Shown in pieces: positions 54,586 to 64,000 of a stretch of 64,000 nucleotides of DNA. The stretch is from contig JARKIF010000059.1 in the NCBI GenBank assembly GCA_029378245.1, positions 124,001 to 188,000 of the forward strand. The letters are read 5' to 3'. The position numbers were made by a program, and so were the translations under genes. A model generated the notes under the pieces. The model had not been told where the DNA came from, ran no database searches, and saw nothing but the letters and a program-made list of their open reading frames with translations. The DNA comes from Roridomyces roridus (taxonomy: Eukaryota; Basidiomycota; Agaricomycetes; Agaricales; Mycenaceae). The stretch's first letter is position 1. The number at the start of each line of letters is the position of its first letter.

Positions 54586-55489
54586 CTAGCTCTCCAAGGA
54601 CTCCCGGCGACTCAATTTCGCAGCCCGCTTGAGTCCTTCACCGAGAGTGACGAACGACGGGCGCTCGGTGATCTCTTTCCACCACCTGAAAGCCTCAGCA
54701 TCAGAATCAAAGAGAAAGGAAAGGAAAGGATACAGACCTAGCTACATTCGGCCACCTCGGCGTGCAAGTCATGTAATCACACCCGGCCGCTGCGAGCGGT
54801 GCGCCAAAGGCAACGTGGAACAAATCCACCAAGCTGAATTCCTGTGCCCGATCAAGGATAGAACCGATTTTACTGAGCGCACTTACCTCGCCGCAAAGAA
54901 ACCTCCGCTGCGCAAGTATCCCATCATACACATTCAAAGTGATGGCCAACTTCTCCAGTGCAGCTGACACCACTTCCTCGTCGGGCAGTAGACCGAGCAA
55001 CCTGATCACCGCCACATCATCGAAAATATGGGAGAACGCAAAACTTGAAGACGCACGGCTGTATAATCGCCTGACGATACACCACCCTTGCATGCGGTTC
55101 AAAATACCCATACTCCATCGACGCGGCTTGTTCGAACTTGGCGCGTGCCTGTAAATCAGTTTCTGGGGGAGGGCACAGGTGCCCCCCCGCGTGTGTGAGG
55201 TAACGCTCGACGAGGTATCGGCATATGGCACGGCTTTCAAAGAGTATGAAGCCGTCGTCGTCCTGTCAGTCTTGTCAGATATGGAATCCTAGGGCGAAGA
55301 GAAGAAGCAGCCGACGATGGCAGGAACCATTCCAAACGGCTGTCTCGCCAAATGCTCGGGATGCTTATGCTCGCCGGCATACATGTCGACGTACACGAGC
55401 TCGAAGGGGACACGCAGCTCGAAGAGCGTCATGACGACGATACCTGTGCCACCGGCGGTGAAATCGGGTCCGTAGACTTTCAGTACCAT
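54586..55489 (-). CDS. Glutathione S-transferase (phi-like, fungal)
   Basis: Five exons on the minus strand. Starts MVLKVYGPDFTAGGTGIVVM, the thioredoxin-fold N-domain, continuing VPFELVYVDMYAGEHKHPEH, LARQPFGMVPAI and, after an intron, DDGFILFESRAICRYLVERY (ES/R glutathione-contact motif). The helical C-domain follows with ARAKFEQAASMEYGYFEPHA, LLPDEEVVSAALEKLAITLN, FSLVDLFHVAFGAPL, WPNVARWWKEITERPSF and ends RRESLES. Pattern and length (about 215 residues) fit GSTF-like enzymes, which conjugate glutathione to electrophiles in the cytosol. The loop that carries the catalytic Ser in plant phi enzymes reads TAGGTG here, so the catalytic residue is unclear. Confidence 0.85.
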
Positions 55490-55900
55490 GGCTAGGGCAG
55501 ATGAGAGGGGTTGACAGAGCGGCGATTATATACCAGGTGGTGCGGACGTGGAGTTTCGAGACCATGGGCCCGCTGTGGCCGCTGTGCGGAGCGTAGGCGG
55601 GTGAGGAGAGTAATTCGAAGACGTCTTCATCGAGGTAAAAGAATCGGCAGGCATGACACGAGGAAAGTTCTGATCTGGTGCTTCAGGAAATCCAATCCCC
55701 ATTTTCGAGCGGAGAAATCCGAATTTAGGCCGACGGACGTAATTCTCGGTTCGAGAAGCCGCCGAAAAGGGTCGCGAAGACGGGAATTGCCGCTCCAATG
55801 GAAACGCCGAGGTCAGGGGTACGGCTATTCCGCCTCGTTAGTTCCAGGTCGCTTGTCGACGTTTTCACGTTGTTATTCAACGAGGACGGGAACTTCCCAA
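55490..55900. other. Intergenic between two minus-strand genes
   Basis: About 410 bp, promoter of the glutathione transferase and 3' flank of the methyltransferase. No gene or repeat seen. Confidence 0.35.
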
Positions 55901-56699
55901 CTACACCACACCCGGTATAATCTTGTACCGGACCCTGCCTGCCCAGACCTCCCACTCCTTCCCAAAGTTTTCCTTCAGCATCGCATCCTCCTTGCGCATA
56001 CGCACACCAAGGCCATGAGAAGCAAGAGAAAGCCCGCCAATCCACACCGGCAGAATCCTCCACATCCACACTTCCCAGCTCCCGGCATGTGTGACGGACT
56101 CGACGACCCACGACCCCGGTGTGAGGTGACACAAACCAACACCGACAGCAGCGAGCACCGCGCCAGAATAACTCGGGTGCCTGACGATGGAGAATATCCC
56201 GTCCGTGATGAGCTTGTGGTTTTCGCGGATGCTCAGCTGGAAGGTGAAGAGCGTCCGGAGGCGGCGGTAGCATGAGATGCGGATAGCAGTGCCGAGGAAG
56301 TTGAGGGCGCAGCCCATGAGGAAGAGCGGTGTTGTGCGTAGACGGGTTGCAGAGCTCGTGGAGTCGAATGTATGCAGGATGAACGGAGCGATGGGGAGGG
56401 AGGGGACGGCGTGCGCAGTGAGCACAGCGATCTCTACGAACCCGGCAACCCAGAATCCTGCCTAAATGAGAGGGAATATGAGCTGAAAAACTTCTTGGAC
56501 ATGATTGGACTGGTACATGGACGAGTAGGTGTCCTAATCGACGAACCTTGAGGATGAGTGGGAACCACCTCGGACCGAGTTTTTCGAGGCCAGTGGGAGG
56601 TAGCTGCTCAGCTTTGGGAGGTGGCGGGTGTGGCGGAGTCATGGTTATGTGGATTCCGATGGTTGCGATGAGCAGCAGCGGAATCCTCCAAAGCGACAT
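55901..56699 (-). CDS. Isoprenylcysteine carboxyl methyltransferase-like membrane protein
   Basis: Two exons. Exon 1 encodes a membrane start MSLWRIPLLLIATIGIHITM and a Pro-rich loop to KLGPRWFPLILK. A 90-nt intron joins to AGFWVAGFVEIAVLTAHAVP. The C-terminal core has LTDGIFSIVRHPSYSGA (the RHPxY motif binding S-adenosylmethionine in ICMT/PEMT enzymes) and ends RMRKEDAMLKENFGKEWEVW, the conserved E-x-x-L-x-x-x-F-G-x-E/x-W region. About 235 residues with several hydrophobic helices. Related enzymes methylate the prenylated C-terminal cysteine of Ras-like or a-factor-like proteins at the ER. Many such paralogues in mushrooms have unknown substrates. Confidence 0.8.
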
Positions 56700-56925
56700 G
56701 GTGGTGAGAAGAAAGAGGAATTGATCGTTGATGGCTGATGCTAATAGTTGATCGGCGGCATTTCTATCCGAATAAGACCTCCGAAACTGTAGATATTCAC
56801 TTTACATAAATGTGGTCCGCCGAAGAAATCCTCCTTTCCGACAAAACCCTCGAGTTCAGTGTTCACACTTCTTCAAAGAGAAGATGATGTTCCTTGGGAA
56901 GCGATTAGCAGGTCGTTGGCTTTGC

Positions 56926-57609
56926 TCAAATTATACGACTCACCAACGTCGGTACATCCATGACCACATCCATTCGGTACTGTATGATATTTTTCCGGCC
57001 CGGCTCCGAGGTATCAAGCCTCGCCGCTGGGCTCCAAAACCTCTTTAAATTGGGAAGACAGCGGGGTGGCAACCGAATGGGTCCAGAGCTGACAATCGTA
57101 AAGAGTACTAGCTCTTCAATTGCCGACTGTTCCTCCAAGAACTCTAGCAGGTGGGGATCCGACATATAGAACCCACTCGCAAAGGTCTTCAACCGAAATG
57201 GCCAGTTGAAGCCGGTGAGGATGCCCTCCGCCGACGACAAGGGGTATCTGAAGTCCTTGTACGTAGCCACGTACACCCAATGTGCGGGTTGGTGGGAAAA
57301 TTCCAACGCCTCGAGTGATGGGAGGCGGGAGAGAGTCAGCGCGATTGCGCGCTGTTGAGGCAATGCTACTCCCCCCGAGATTTCGATGGAGAGGCGCCGG
57401 ACGAAGGATGCGACAGGCTGTGACACCGGCTTGGTCACCGCTTCGCAGAATCGTACGACGGCGAAGCTGCTAAGCGCCACGTCATCGTACAATCGCCGTT
57501 GTGCTTCAGGGAGAAAGCTCCGGGCCACAAGGCAGAGCTCGAGGAGTGACGACTTGTCGTCGACGTGGGAGAGGATGGGCTGCAAGAGATCCAGAGGCAG
57601 AGGGGTCAT
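56926..57609 (-). CDS. F-box-like protein
   Basis: Minus-strand frame from the ATG at 57609: MTPLPLDLLQPILSHVDDKS, then SLLELCLVARSFLPEAQRRLY. This is a standard fungal F-box opening (LPxDLLxxILxHV...LLxLxLVxxxFLxxAQRxLY). It is followed by leucine-rich segments (LSRLPSLEALEFSH, FLEEQSAIEELVLF, RCLPNLKRFW). F-box proteins recruit substrates to SCF ubiquitin ligases. The upstream in-frame extension (MDSGLWILVSAF...) is less likely to be translated. The gene is shorter than usual, ending VPTLVSRII. A possible 5' splice site (TTG|gtgagtcg) lies just before the stop, so a further 3' exon may exist. Confidence 0.7.
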   Translation of the reverse strand: MTPLPLDLLQPILSHVDDKSSLLELCLVARSFLPEAQRRLYDDVALSSFAVVRFCEAVTKPVSQPVASFVRRLSIEISGGVALPQQRAIALTLSRLPSLEALEFSHQPAHWVYVATYKDFRYPLSSAEGILTGFNWPFRLKTFASGFYMSDPHLLEFLEEQSAIEELVLFTIVSSGPIRLPPRCLPNLKRFWSPAARLDTSEPGRKNIIQYRMDVVMDVPTLVSRII

Positions 57610-59024
57610 GGTGGAAGGAAAGGGAGGATTTTGTCTCAAATTGAGTCGCCGCATTTGATTCAGGGTTGCCGGCAGTGTCAAGATCGCGATCACTGGCTCA
57701 TATGGCACTCCGGCACGCATTTCCCATCCCAACCGTGGTCCATGTTGCAAGAGAAACGCTGATACAAGTATCCAGAGTCCAGAATCCACAGAATCATGAC
57801 GCTAGGCATTTCCTGATACGCGACTGGCAGAGGAATCAAAATCGAACCCAAGATATCCCTGATTTACCTTTCGCGTGCAGAACAGTGACGATGTGATGCA
57901 GACTTTTAATTAATGTTGAACTTGATCACAACTGAGATTTGCAGGTTCTTTCCCTAACCGAACGTGGACGTTTGATCTTCGCGCGGCCAGAGTCGGCGAC
58001 CCGGGGTTCGATGTGAACCTAAATCGGGACTGGACAATGTCGAAGAGGCCATGTTCCGTCCCTGGTCAAACGGCATGCTGTGCATTTCTACTGTCATCAA
58101 CGCCGACCCCATCGCAGTTGGTTCAAACTGACCAGTGCAATTCCGCCAATAAGTAAGTAAAGTCCCTAGCCCAATGGTAGCGCGGGACGCTGTTGGTTTC
58201 AGTTATTCTGAAAATCACGTAGCACAGGAATGACAAAACAACCACTGGTCTCTCATCTTGGCCCGCCGCCGCCGCAAACTCCCATAAACCGTCGTCATCT
58301 TTCTGCGGGCCGCCCCTTGGGGGATGTCTATCATTCCCTCCATCACGGTCGCCTACATACACAGCTTTCGACGGGCGGTGTACTGAATGATCGCCTTGAG
58401 AACTCGAGGCAATGGCATAGGCCTCGGATGTAGATGGACCGATGCATTCCAGCTCTTCGTGGCTCACGGGCGAAACGCCATGTGGCCTGCACATAATTAA
58501 ATCTGCTATACGTACCGCAGCGCCAACAGTGGTATAGACGGAGACCGAGATACAATCTCCGTACTGTGCAGATCCGGTAATGCATTACACCCTTTAAGCG
58601 TGCGGTCTTTCATTTTGTTGACTTTAAGCAGATGCCATCGTGGTAAGTATCAATCAGCCAGGCTGTTCGATTATGGGCGGCCCTGGAGTCCATGCTCGGC
58701 CGGCGGTCTCACTGTTCACGGATCCCACTGCGAAGAAACGACATGATACTTCCGATATCAACACTGGCATCCATATTTTGCGACAAGCGCCGACACTGAG
58801 CCGTTTGGAACGACAACAACATCCGCCGTGAGCGGTCATGATGCCAACCTATGGTCTGAATTGACGAGGCAAGTTGGGATTGTGGTGGTGAGCAGTGTAT
58901 TGTGTGCTGTAGTAGCGGCCCCGTCGTTGCTTTGCTTTGCTCACACGCGTTTAGATTCAGCGGCCCTCGAATATATAAAGTGCTCTCGCTCTAATGACTG
59001 ACTGCTCAAACCCTCTTCTCCCAA
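57610..59024. other. Intergenic, nothing recognised apart from a promoter
   Basis: About 1.4 kb between the divergent F-box and Zn2Cys6 genes. A 123-codon minus-strand frame (58123-58494) lacks motifs. An A-box-like word (TAGCCCAATGG) at 58153 has no partner B box. Confidence 0.4.
58972..58979 (+). promoter_or_regulatory. TATA box of the Zn2Cys6 gene
   Basis: TATATAAA about 45-53 nt upstream of the ATG at 59025. Confidence 0.5.
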
Positions 59025-59829
59025 ATGTCCACTCCAGCCTCATCCTCAGGATCGCGGAAGCGCATATACGTCGCGTGCACTCAGTGCCGCCAACGAAAGA
59101 TCAAAGTCCTCCTTCTTTCAATGTTTCACATTCGATTCTGATTCCTTGACATAGTGCGTTACTGCGAGTACACTGGAATTCCCGGACACACCTTGTGAAC
59201 GATGTGCGCGTAAAGGACTGCAGTGCGACTACATGTCAGTGGGAGAGCAATACGCCGTTCCCCCGCCGGCTGCTCCTCTGTCTGGGCATCCCGGACGGTC
59301 TCGAACCCCTGCACCGCGCGCTCCAGATACACGGAGACCGCCGTCTGGTACCTATCCCGGACCACCGCCGTCACAACCACAACGACCTCCGTCCCGCTTC
59401 TCGCACTCGCACTCGAATTCAAACTTACACCCGCACCCGCACCCGCACTCTAATTCATTCAATCATAATGCAATGCCCGCGCAATACAACCAACAACAGC
59501 TGAATGCCTACACCCAATACCCAGATCAACAATACGGGTACGACGGGCTGGCCCCTCATGCGGGACAGCCGCCCAACTTCTACTCTTCCGCGGGCGCCCC
59601 GTATCCGATGTCAGGGCAAATGATGCAGTCGGACTATTACGGAGCTCAAGACCAGAGTCAGTACGTTAACGATCCCGCCAACTATAATCCGAGCTTCAAT
59701 TATGATCCTAATACGTATACTGGGTGAGTTTGGCCCGCTTCTTCTTTTATGGCGAGTGAACATGTGAACTTATGGGTTTGCAGACAATGTATATGCCCCC
59801 CAGGGCCGTGCTATTGTGGCATGCGGTAG
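59025..59829 (+). CDS. Small Zn2Cys6 zinc-cluster DNA-binding protein
   Basis: Three exons. Starts MSTPASSSGSRKRIYVACTQ. The binuclear cluster is split by a 50-nt intron directly before the third Cys: CTQCRQRKIK|C, then nine-plus residues to CERCARKGLQC, giving the exact C-x2-C-x6-C...C-x2-C-x6-C spacing. The rest (about 170 residues) is low complexity: Pro-rich (RPPSGTYPGPPPSQ), a Ser-His/Pro-His run (HSHSNSNLHPHPHPHSN) and a Gln/Asn/Tyr-rich stretch. A final exon adds the Cys cluster QCICPPGPCYCGMR. Zn2Cys6 proteins are fungal transcription factors in the nucleus. This one lacks the usual middle homology domain. Confidence 0.82.
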
Positions 59830-60631
59830 GAGGACGACTGGCATACCCGATACATGCTATTATTATTATTTTATTATTTCAACACCGAGGGGATTTCTTC
59901 AATAGAGGTGTTTACTTTCGGCTTCACTTTGCTTTTCAACGTGAGAACGAAGTTCAACGAACCCAGTAATTCATCGTGAAAATCAATCCAATCTTTTTGC
60001 AAGGCTGTGAGATCTACGGCTAGCACCGCCCGCTGCCTGGTTTGCCCGCAATGCAAGCCGGAGCTAATTACTGTGACTCTGAGTACTATAACCTCGAGGC
60101 AGCAATATATCACGGACATGAGACGTCTGTTGGTGACGTATCTGTGATTCTTCCTTGATCCTTCGTAACGCGGATGGTCGTCGACTGGGCAAACCAGCCC
60201 CATGCATCCAGGTCGAAATAAGTGTTCGGGCGGTTTCCGGGCGGCAACAGTTTGAAGTTTGACTGGGAACAGCGACACGAATCAGATCAATGATCGCCGG
60301 TTCGTTACTTCGTTTCCGCTGGCATTGGATTTCGTTGGTGAACTTGATGATTTTCACCCAGGGCCGTGCAAGGGCCGTGATGGTCTAATTCTGTCGCAAT
60401 CCGTTGGTTCTTCACGCGTGGAACCCATGAAATTGGTCGCTGTGTTTGACATCCGTAGGAATAATTGTTCATCTACCAAGGTCAATCAGGTATTTGGGTA
60501 TCCACGAGGGCAGTCGAAGAGAAACGTCCGCTATGCGACAATGTAAGCGGATTGATGCCGAACTCTGCCGCAGCGTCCGGTCTTCCATTGATCGCCGATC
60601 AAAACGCCACGTTTTTTCTCCTTCTGCCACC
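59830..60631. other. Intergenic, nothing recognised
   Basis: About 800 bp with a TATTATTATT run near 59858. Frames on both strands lack motifs. The right end is the promoter of the next F-box gene. Confidence 0.4.
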
Positions 60632-61735
60632 ATGTCGACGACGAACTCCCTCGTTGATCTCCCGACCGAGCTTCTCGTGGAAATTGTCTCTTACTATCCT
60701 CATCCTCATGACTTTCTCTCCCCCCTCCTCCGCCACGAGCACGGCCTTCAGGAACGCCAAGACCGACAGCAGGTCCTTCGATCACTTTCCCAGACGTGTG
60801 GAGTCTTGCGCAGGCTCTTTCTACCCGCTCTCTGGGAACGGTTGGAGGTTTCAAAGGTGTCTCTCCTCCGAGAGGAAGCAGTCAGCAGCGAGGTCGCGAC
60901 GTCATTGCTGTCCTATGTCAAGTGTGTCTCTGTCTGTACACCCTGTCCTTCTTTCTCACAGAAACATCCAGATCCGTCCACGTGTCCACTGCGGAATGGC
61001 CCGCGTCCGATATTGAACCCATATTCCTCCTCGTCAACCTACTCAAAGCCCTCCCGAACGTCACCGGCCTGCAGATCTACCACAATATCGCGTGGGAGTT
61101 GGTAGCCGCTTTCGCATACGCGTTTGCGGAGGCCAGCTTCCCTAGTATCACGGAACTAGCGGTGCCCGATGTGCTCGAGCAGATGTTCCCTTCCTTTCCC
61201 AACGTCAAGACACTTGCTTGCCCCGCCATCTACGCGCACAGCCGAGTGCTCTCTCCCGCCCAACAGTATTTTCCCCATCTCGAAGGCATCTCAGGACTTC
61301 GTCTCTCCAAAATGTTGATTAACCGTGCGTGTTTTTTCATCATCTTCTATGTTGGCGCTCAGCTTATCTACAGAGGTCCGCCAGCACTTGCCCAAGCTAC
61401 GTGCAATATCTGTCAGCAGCGTCGTGCCACCAGAAGACTCGGACGGGCGTTCCCACAATCACCAGCCGGTCGAAGACGACGAGGACTGTCGTCCAATGTT
61501 CACCGACCTTGCCTTGCTCCGCGATTTCAAGCACCTCGAAGAGCTGTCGCTCATTTACGCCTGTGCAGAACGGGACGCTCTGTCACTCCCTGCGCTCATT
61601 AGCGCAGGTAAGGACGTCCTGCAGCATACCAGTTCAAAGACGTTCAACAAGAAGCTGTTGAGGGTGTGGGATTGGGATTGGAGCAAGGGCTTCGATGTCC
61701 ATCCTCGGGTTGTGTATTTGGAGGCAACTGTGTGA
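60632..61735 (+). CDS. F-box-like protein
   Basis: Three exons in phase. Starts MSTTNSLVDLPTELLVEIVS, an F-box opening (LPTELLVEIVSYY), then LRSLSQTCGVLRRLFLPALW, ERLEVSKVSL. A first intron (AA|gtgtgtctc...catccag|A) leads to SVHVSTAEWPASDIEPIFLL and LLKALPNVTGLQIYHN. A second intron after MLIN leads to VRQHLPKLRAISVSSVVPPE, an acidic patch, FKHLEELSLIYAC and the end VVYLEATV. About 330 residues with leucine-rich spacing after the F-box. Presumed SCF substrate receptor; the target is unknown. Confidence 0.75.
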
Positions 61736-63166
61736 TTGTCTGAATTAGATTTTCTGTTCGGCCCTCGTTCTCGCAGCGTCCTGAACGGAAAGTTTCCTTC
61801 CGCAATCGATGATGGATCTGTTTGGTGGACAGGTAAGTGCCGATTTTCCGACCAGGCATCTGTCGAAAACAGCGGTTGTTTCGAACCAGCTATTCCTACC
61901 CGTGTTCAGTATTGGTTCAGTGTGAGTTTGTACAGAACTAGGTACGGACTTGATCCTATTCCGTCAATACATTTTCCGTCTTTCTTCCTGGTCGTCATTG
62001 TCTACCTATTGCCGTTTCAAAACACCGGCTCATGGTTGCCGGTGGGTCCTTGCCGGACCTGACGATCAGAGGGTGATACGTGAGTTGCAAGCTATTCTTA
62101 GTGTCAAGGTTTTTTCAATTCCTATTAGTGTTCAGCCCGGCTGCGTTGAAAACCCGCTTTTCAATCCCGACTTTGGATGGTGCTGAACTCGGTATTCAAA
62201 CCGTGGCCGTAGAGGGAGATGCATCTCAGGGAGGTTCACGTATACTGAGAAATGCATGAATCAAAGCGGCAGTTTCAACTTTTTCTAGCGCTACTTCAGA
62301 CGGCAGTGATGCAGGTGACTACCGATTATAGCGTGGAAAGAACGAGGTACAAAATCAACCCGAACTGAACGCAGAATAGGATTTGGGCCATTCGGGAAAG
62401 TGGGATGTCGATTCTTCTGAGCGACCTGAAACGGAGTGATTCAAGTTGTTGTGTATGGATCTTGAGTTGACTTTCACTCACCGCTGCACGACTCCGCAGC
62501 CTCAATTTCACAATTCCGATAATACTTACAGGTCATCTCCCGTCCTCCCGCGTATCCACTCCCGATCATAAGCATTGGCGTTACAGGAGTTTGCGCAACG
62601 CGGGTGGATAAATCGACCTTGGGGAAACCAGGCAGACGACGCTTGGTTGAGACCACGGCTCGCTGACACCCATCCCGAGTCGACGATCCACCACCCCTGA
62701 AATATGCAGCTGGTCCCAAATGACTTGCCTAAACACGTCCTGACAGCTGAACCGCGGATATCCCTCGTGACCGGTGGCGAAATTGTGGCAGAGGCAGCAC
62801 ACAGGAGTGCCACCGGGTGAGGGACGAAACCAGAAGTTGCAATCGTGGAGGGACTGGGTGGTCACCGCGCAGGAGAAATCAGAATCGAAGGTGCTTTGCG
62901 TTTGTCACGGGTACTCGTGAGGGCTAACTGTGCCCGTACGCGTACCCGCCCAGATCCCGTCAACCCGCGCGGGTATCTGCTACATCTACAGCTTGCGGGC
63001 TTCGAGAAGGAACGGGCTCTCTCGATCCATGCCGCCGGCGCTCCCAAAGCTGTCATGGGAAACCCGTGCTGGCCCGAGTTCTTTGCAGCCGTGACAACTC
63101 AGCCATGCTGTAAGGAAGGACAAACGCACACAAAAGTCCAAATCCTACCTGGAAACTTCACTCCCA
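61736..63166. other. Intergenic, nothing recognised
   Basis: About 1.4 kb. Open frames on the minus strand at 62474-62865 overlap each other and have no motif. A small patch of GGGTACTCG/CGCGTACCCGCC near 62909-62950 resembles the CGGGTA words of the element at 10082 but has no inverted partner. Confidence 0.4.
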
Positions 63167-63958
63167 ATGGCCCACCTGCCTCCCGAAATCATCGACGCCA
63201 TTATCTGCAAAGTGGAGGACCCAGCCACTCTCAAATCCTGCTCGCTCGTCAGCTCAGCTTTATTCCGCTACCCCAGTCAGCGCCGCCTATTCCGCTTCTT
63301 GACCCTCAACGGATGGGCTACTCCACCCAACTACAATGCGGTGTCCACTCTCCTCGACGAATCACCTCACATCGCGGCATACTTCACCCATCTGCGCGTC
63401 GTCCTCCCCGACGAAGGGCCATCCATCCCAGACATTGGGAGCCTCAAACACGCGCTCAGCAAAATATCCCACGTGCGTTGGTGCATGCTCGACGGCGGTA
63501 GGCTAGCGTGGACACCCGCATTCCATGCTCCATTCCTCCGCTTCCTCGCTCGGCAGAGGTCGTTGCGCGAGCTGCACATCGACTCGTTCTCGGCCATCCC
63601 ACAGGACGTGATGCTGGAGATCCTCACCGCTGCACCGGGCCTATCCTTCAAATCCACGTCCGTCGACACTGCGTCCAGCCTGCGGTGCCGCTCACCCCCG
63701 AATTGGGCGCGCATCTTTTCACGCCCAATCGAGCGGTTGGCGGTCGAAGCGGACTCGAGCAGCGTCGTCGAATTAATGAACGGGGGGCAATTGGCAAAGT
63801 TGGTGGGACAGATGCGGTTCCTCTCTGCTGTCTCCGACTGTGAGGAAAGCATGCGTCTCGTTCAAGGCTGCGCGGAGACACTGGAGCACCTTCGGTTTAA
63901 CGGGATCGGTATGGACGGCTTCTCCTTGCGAAGATGTCTGCTGATTGAAGTTAGCTGA
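63167..63958 (+). CDS. F-box-like protein
   Basis: A single exon of 263 codons. Starts MAHLPPEIIDAIICKVEDPA, continuing TLKSCSLVSSALFRYPSQRR (F-box pattern LPPEIIDxII...LKxCSLVSxxF..PSQRxLF), then FTHLRVVLPDEGPSIPDIGS, a leucine-rich region (FLRFLARQRSLRELHIDSF) and IFSRPIERLAVEADSSSVVE. It stops LLIEVS only 42 bp from the window edge, where a short intron and further exon could follow. Mushroom genomes hold hundreds of such genes. Predicted role: SCF-type ubiquitin ligase adaptor. Confidence 0.7.
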   Translation: MAHLPPEIIDAIICKVEDPATLKSCSLVSSALFRYPSQRRLFRFLTLNGWATPPNYNAVSTLLDESPHIAAYFTHLRVVLPDEGPSIPDIGSLKHALSKISHVRWCMLDGGRLAWTPAFHAPFLRFLARQRSLRELHIDSFSAIPQDVMLEILTAAPGLSFKSTSVDTASSLRCRSPPNWARIFSRPIERLAVEADSSSVVELMNGGQLAKLVGQMRFLSAVSDCEESMRLVQGCAETLEHLRFNGIGMDGFSLRRCLLIEVS

Positions 63959-64000
63959 GAGCTCCACTTTACAACTGAGTGTTCACTTGCCGTCGTTGCG

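Noticed and set aside
58150..58175. A-box-like TAGCCCAATGGTAGCGCGG
   Set aside because: No B box within 100 bp downstream, so no tRNA gene.
1..64000. CRISPR arrays, rRNA genes, bacterial-type operons
   Set aside because: None seen; intron-rich genes show this is a fungal nuclear genome.

Overview
The window is nuclear DNA of a filamentous basidiomycete, most likely an Agaricomycete. Nearly every recognisable gene is split by short GT-AG introns of about 45-60 nt. Families typical of mushroom genomes occur: a DUF6593 protein, several F-box-like proteins, a ZZ finger/EF-hand-like protein, a GMC oxidoreductase, a phi-like glutathione transferase and a Helitron. Exon joins below were worked out by eye from splice sites and reading-frame continuity; no transcript evidence was available.

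Layout. 0.6-7.6 kb (minus strand): DUF6593 protein, secreted GMC oxidoreductase, single-pass membrane protein with a proline-rich tail. 8-11.9 kb: repeat-rich, no convincing gene. 12-15.3 kb: SDR (minus), a 558-bp inverted-repeat element, and NAA10, the catalytic subunit of the NatA N-terminal acetyltransferase (plus). 15.3-17.4 kb: three decaying tandem copies of the NAA10 3' end. 18.5-27.2 kb: aldo/keto reductase, F-box-like gene, ZZ-finger gene and epoxide hydrolase, with a 474-bp MITE between. 28.4-28.7 kb: a MULE-like MITE.

28.8-41.8 kb is one host membrane-protein gene broken twice. A 9.68-kb Helitron-like element flanked by 9-bp direct repeats splits its N-terminal region. A 945-bp inverted-repeat element with a 9-bp target duplication splits it again about 270 bp further on. 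The Helitron replicase-helicase gene is itself cut by a 1.15-kb solo-LTR-like insertion and carries a frameshift. It ends in a domain that resembles a ubiquitin-specific protease.

41.9-49 kb: a duplicated small membrane protein, a cysteine-rich membrane microprotein, a dual-specificity phosphatase, and a paralogue of the 6-kb membrane protein. 49.6-54.5 kb: peroxisomal acyl-CoA oxidase (C-terminal AKL) with a 2.35-kb inverted-repeat transposon in its coding sequence. 54.6-64 kb: glutathione transferase, ICMT-like methyltransferase, two or three F-box proteins and a small Zn2Cys6 regulator.

The genes do not form an evident pathway cluster. They are dispersed oxidative or lipid enzymes and regulators, heavily remodelled by transposons. 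The most unusual non-coding signal is a dispersed family of at least 19 tRNA T-arm-like hairpins (core TTCGAYTCGG), all within the first 23.4 kb and each followed by an oligo-T tract.
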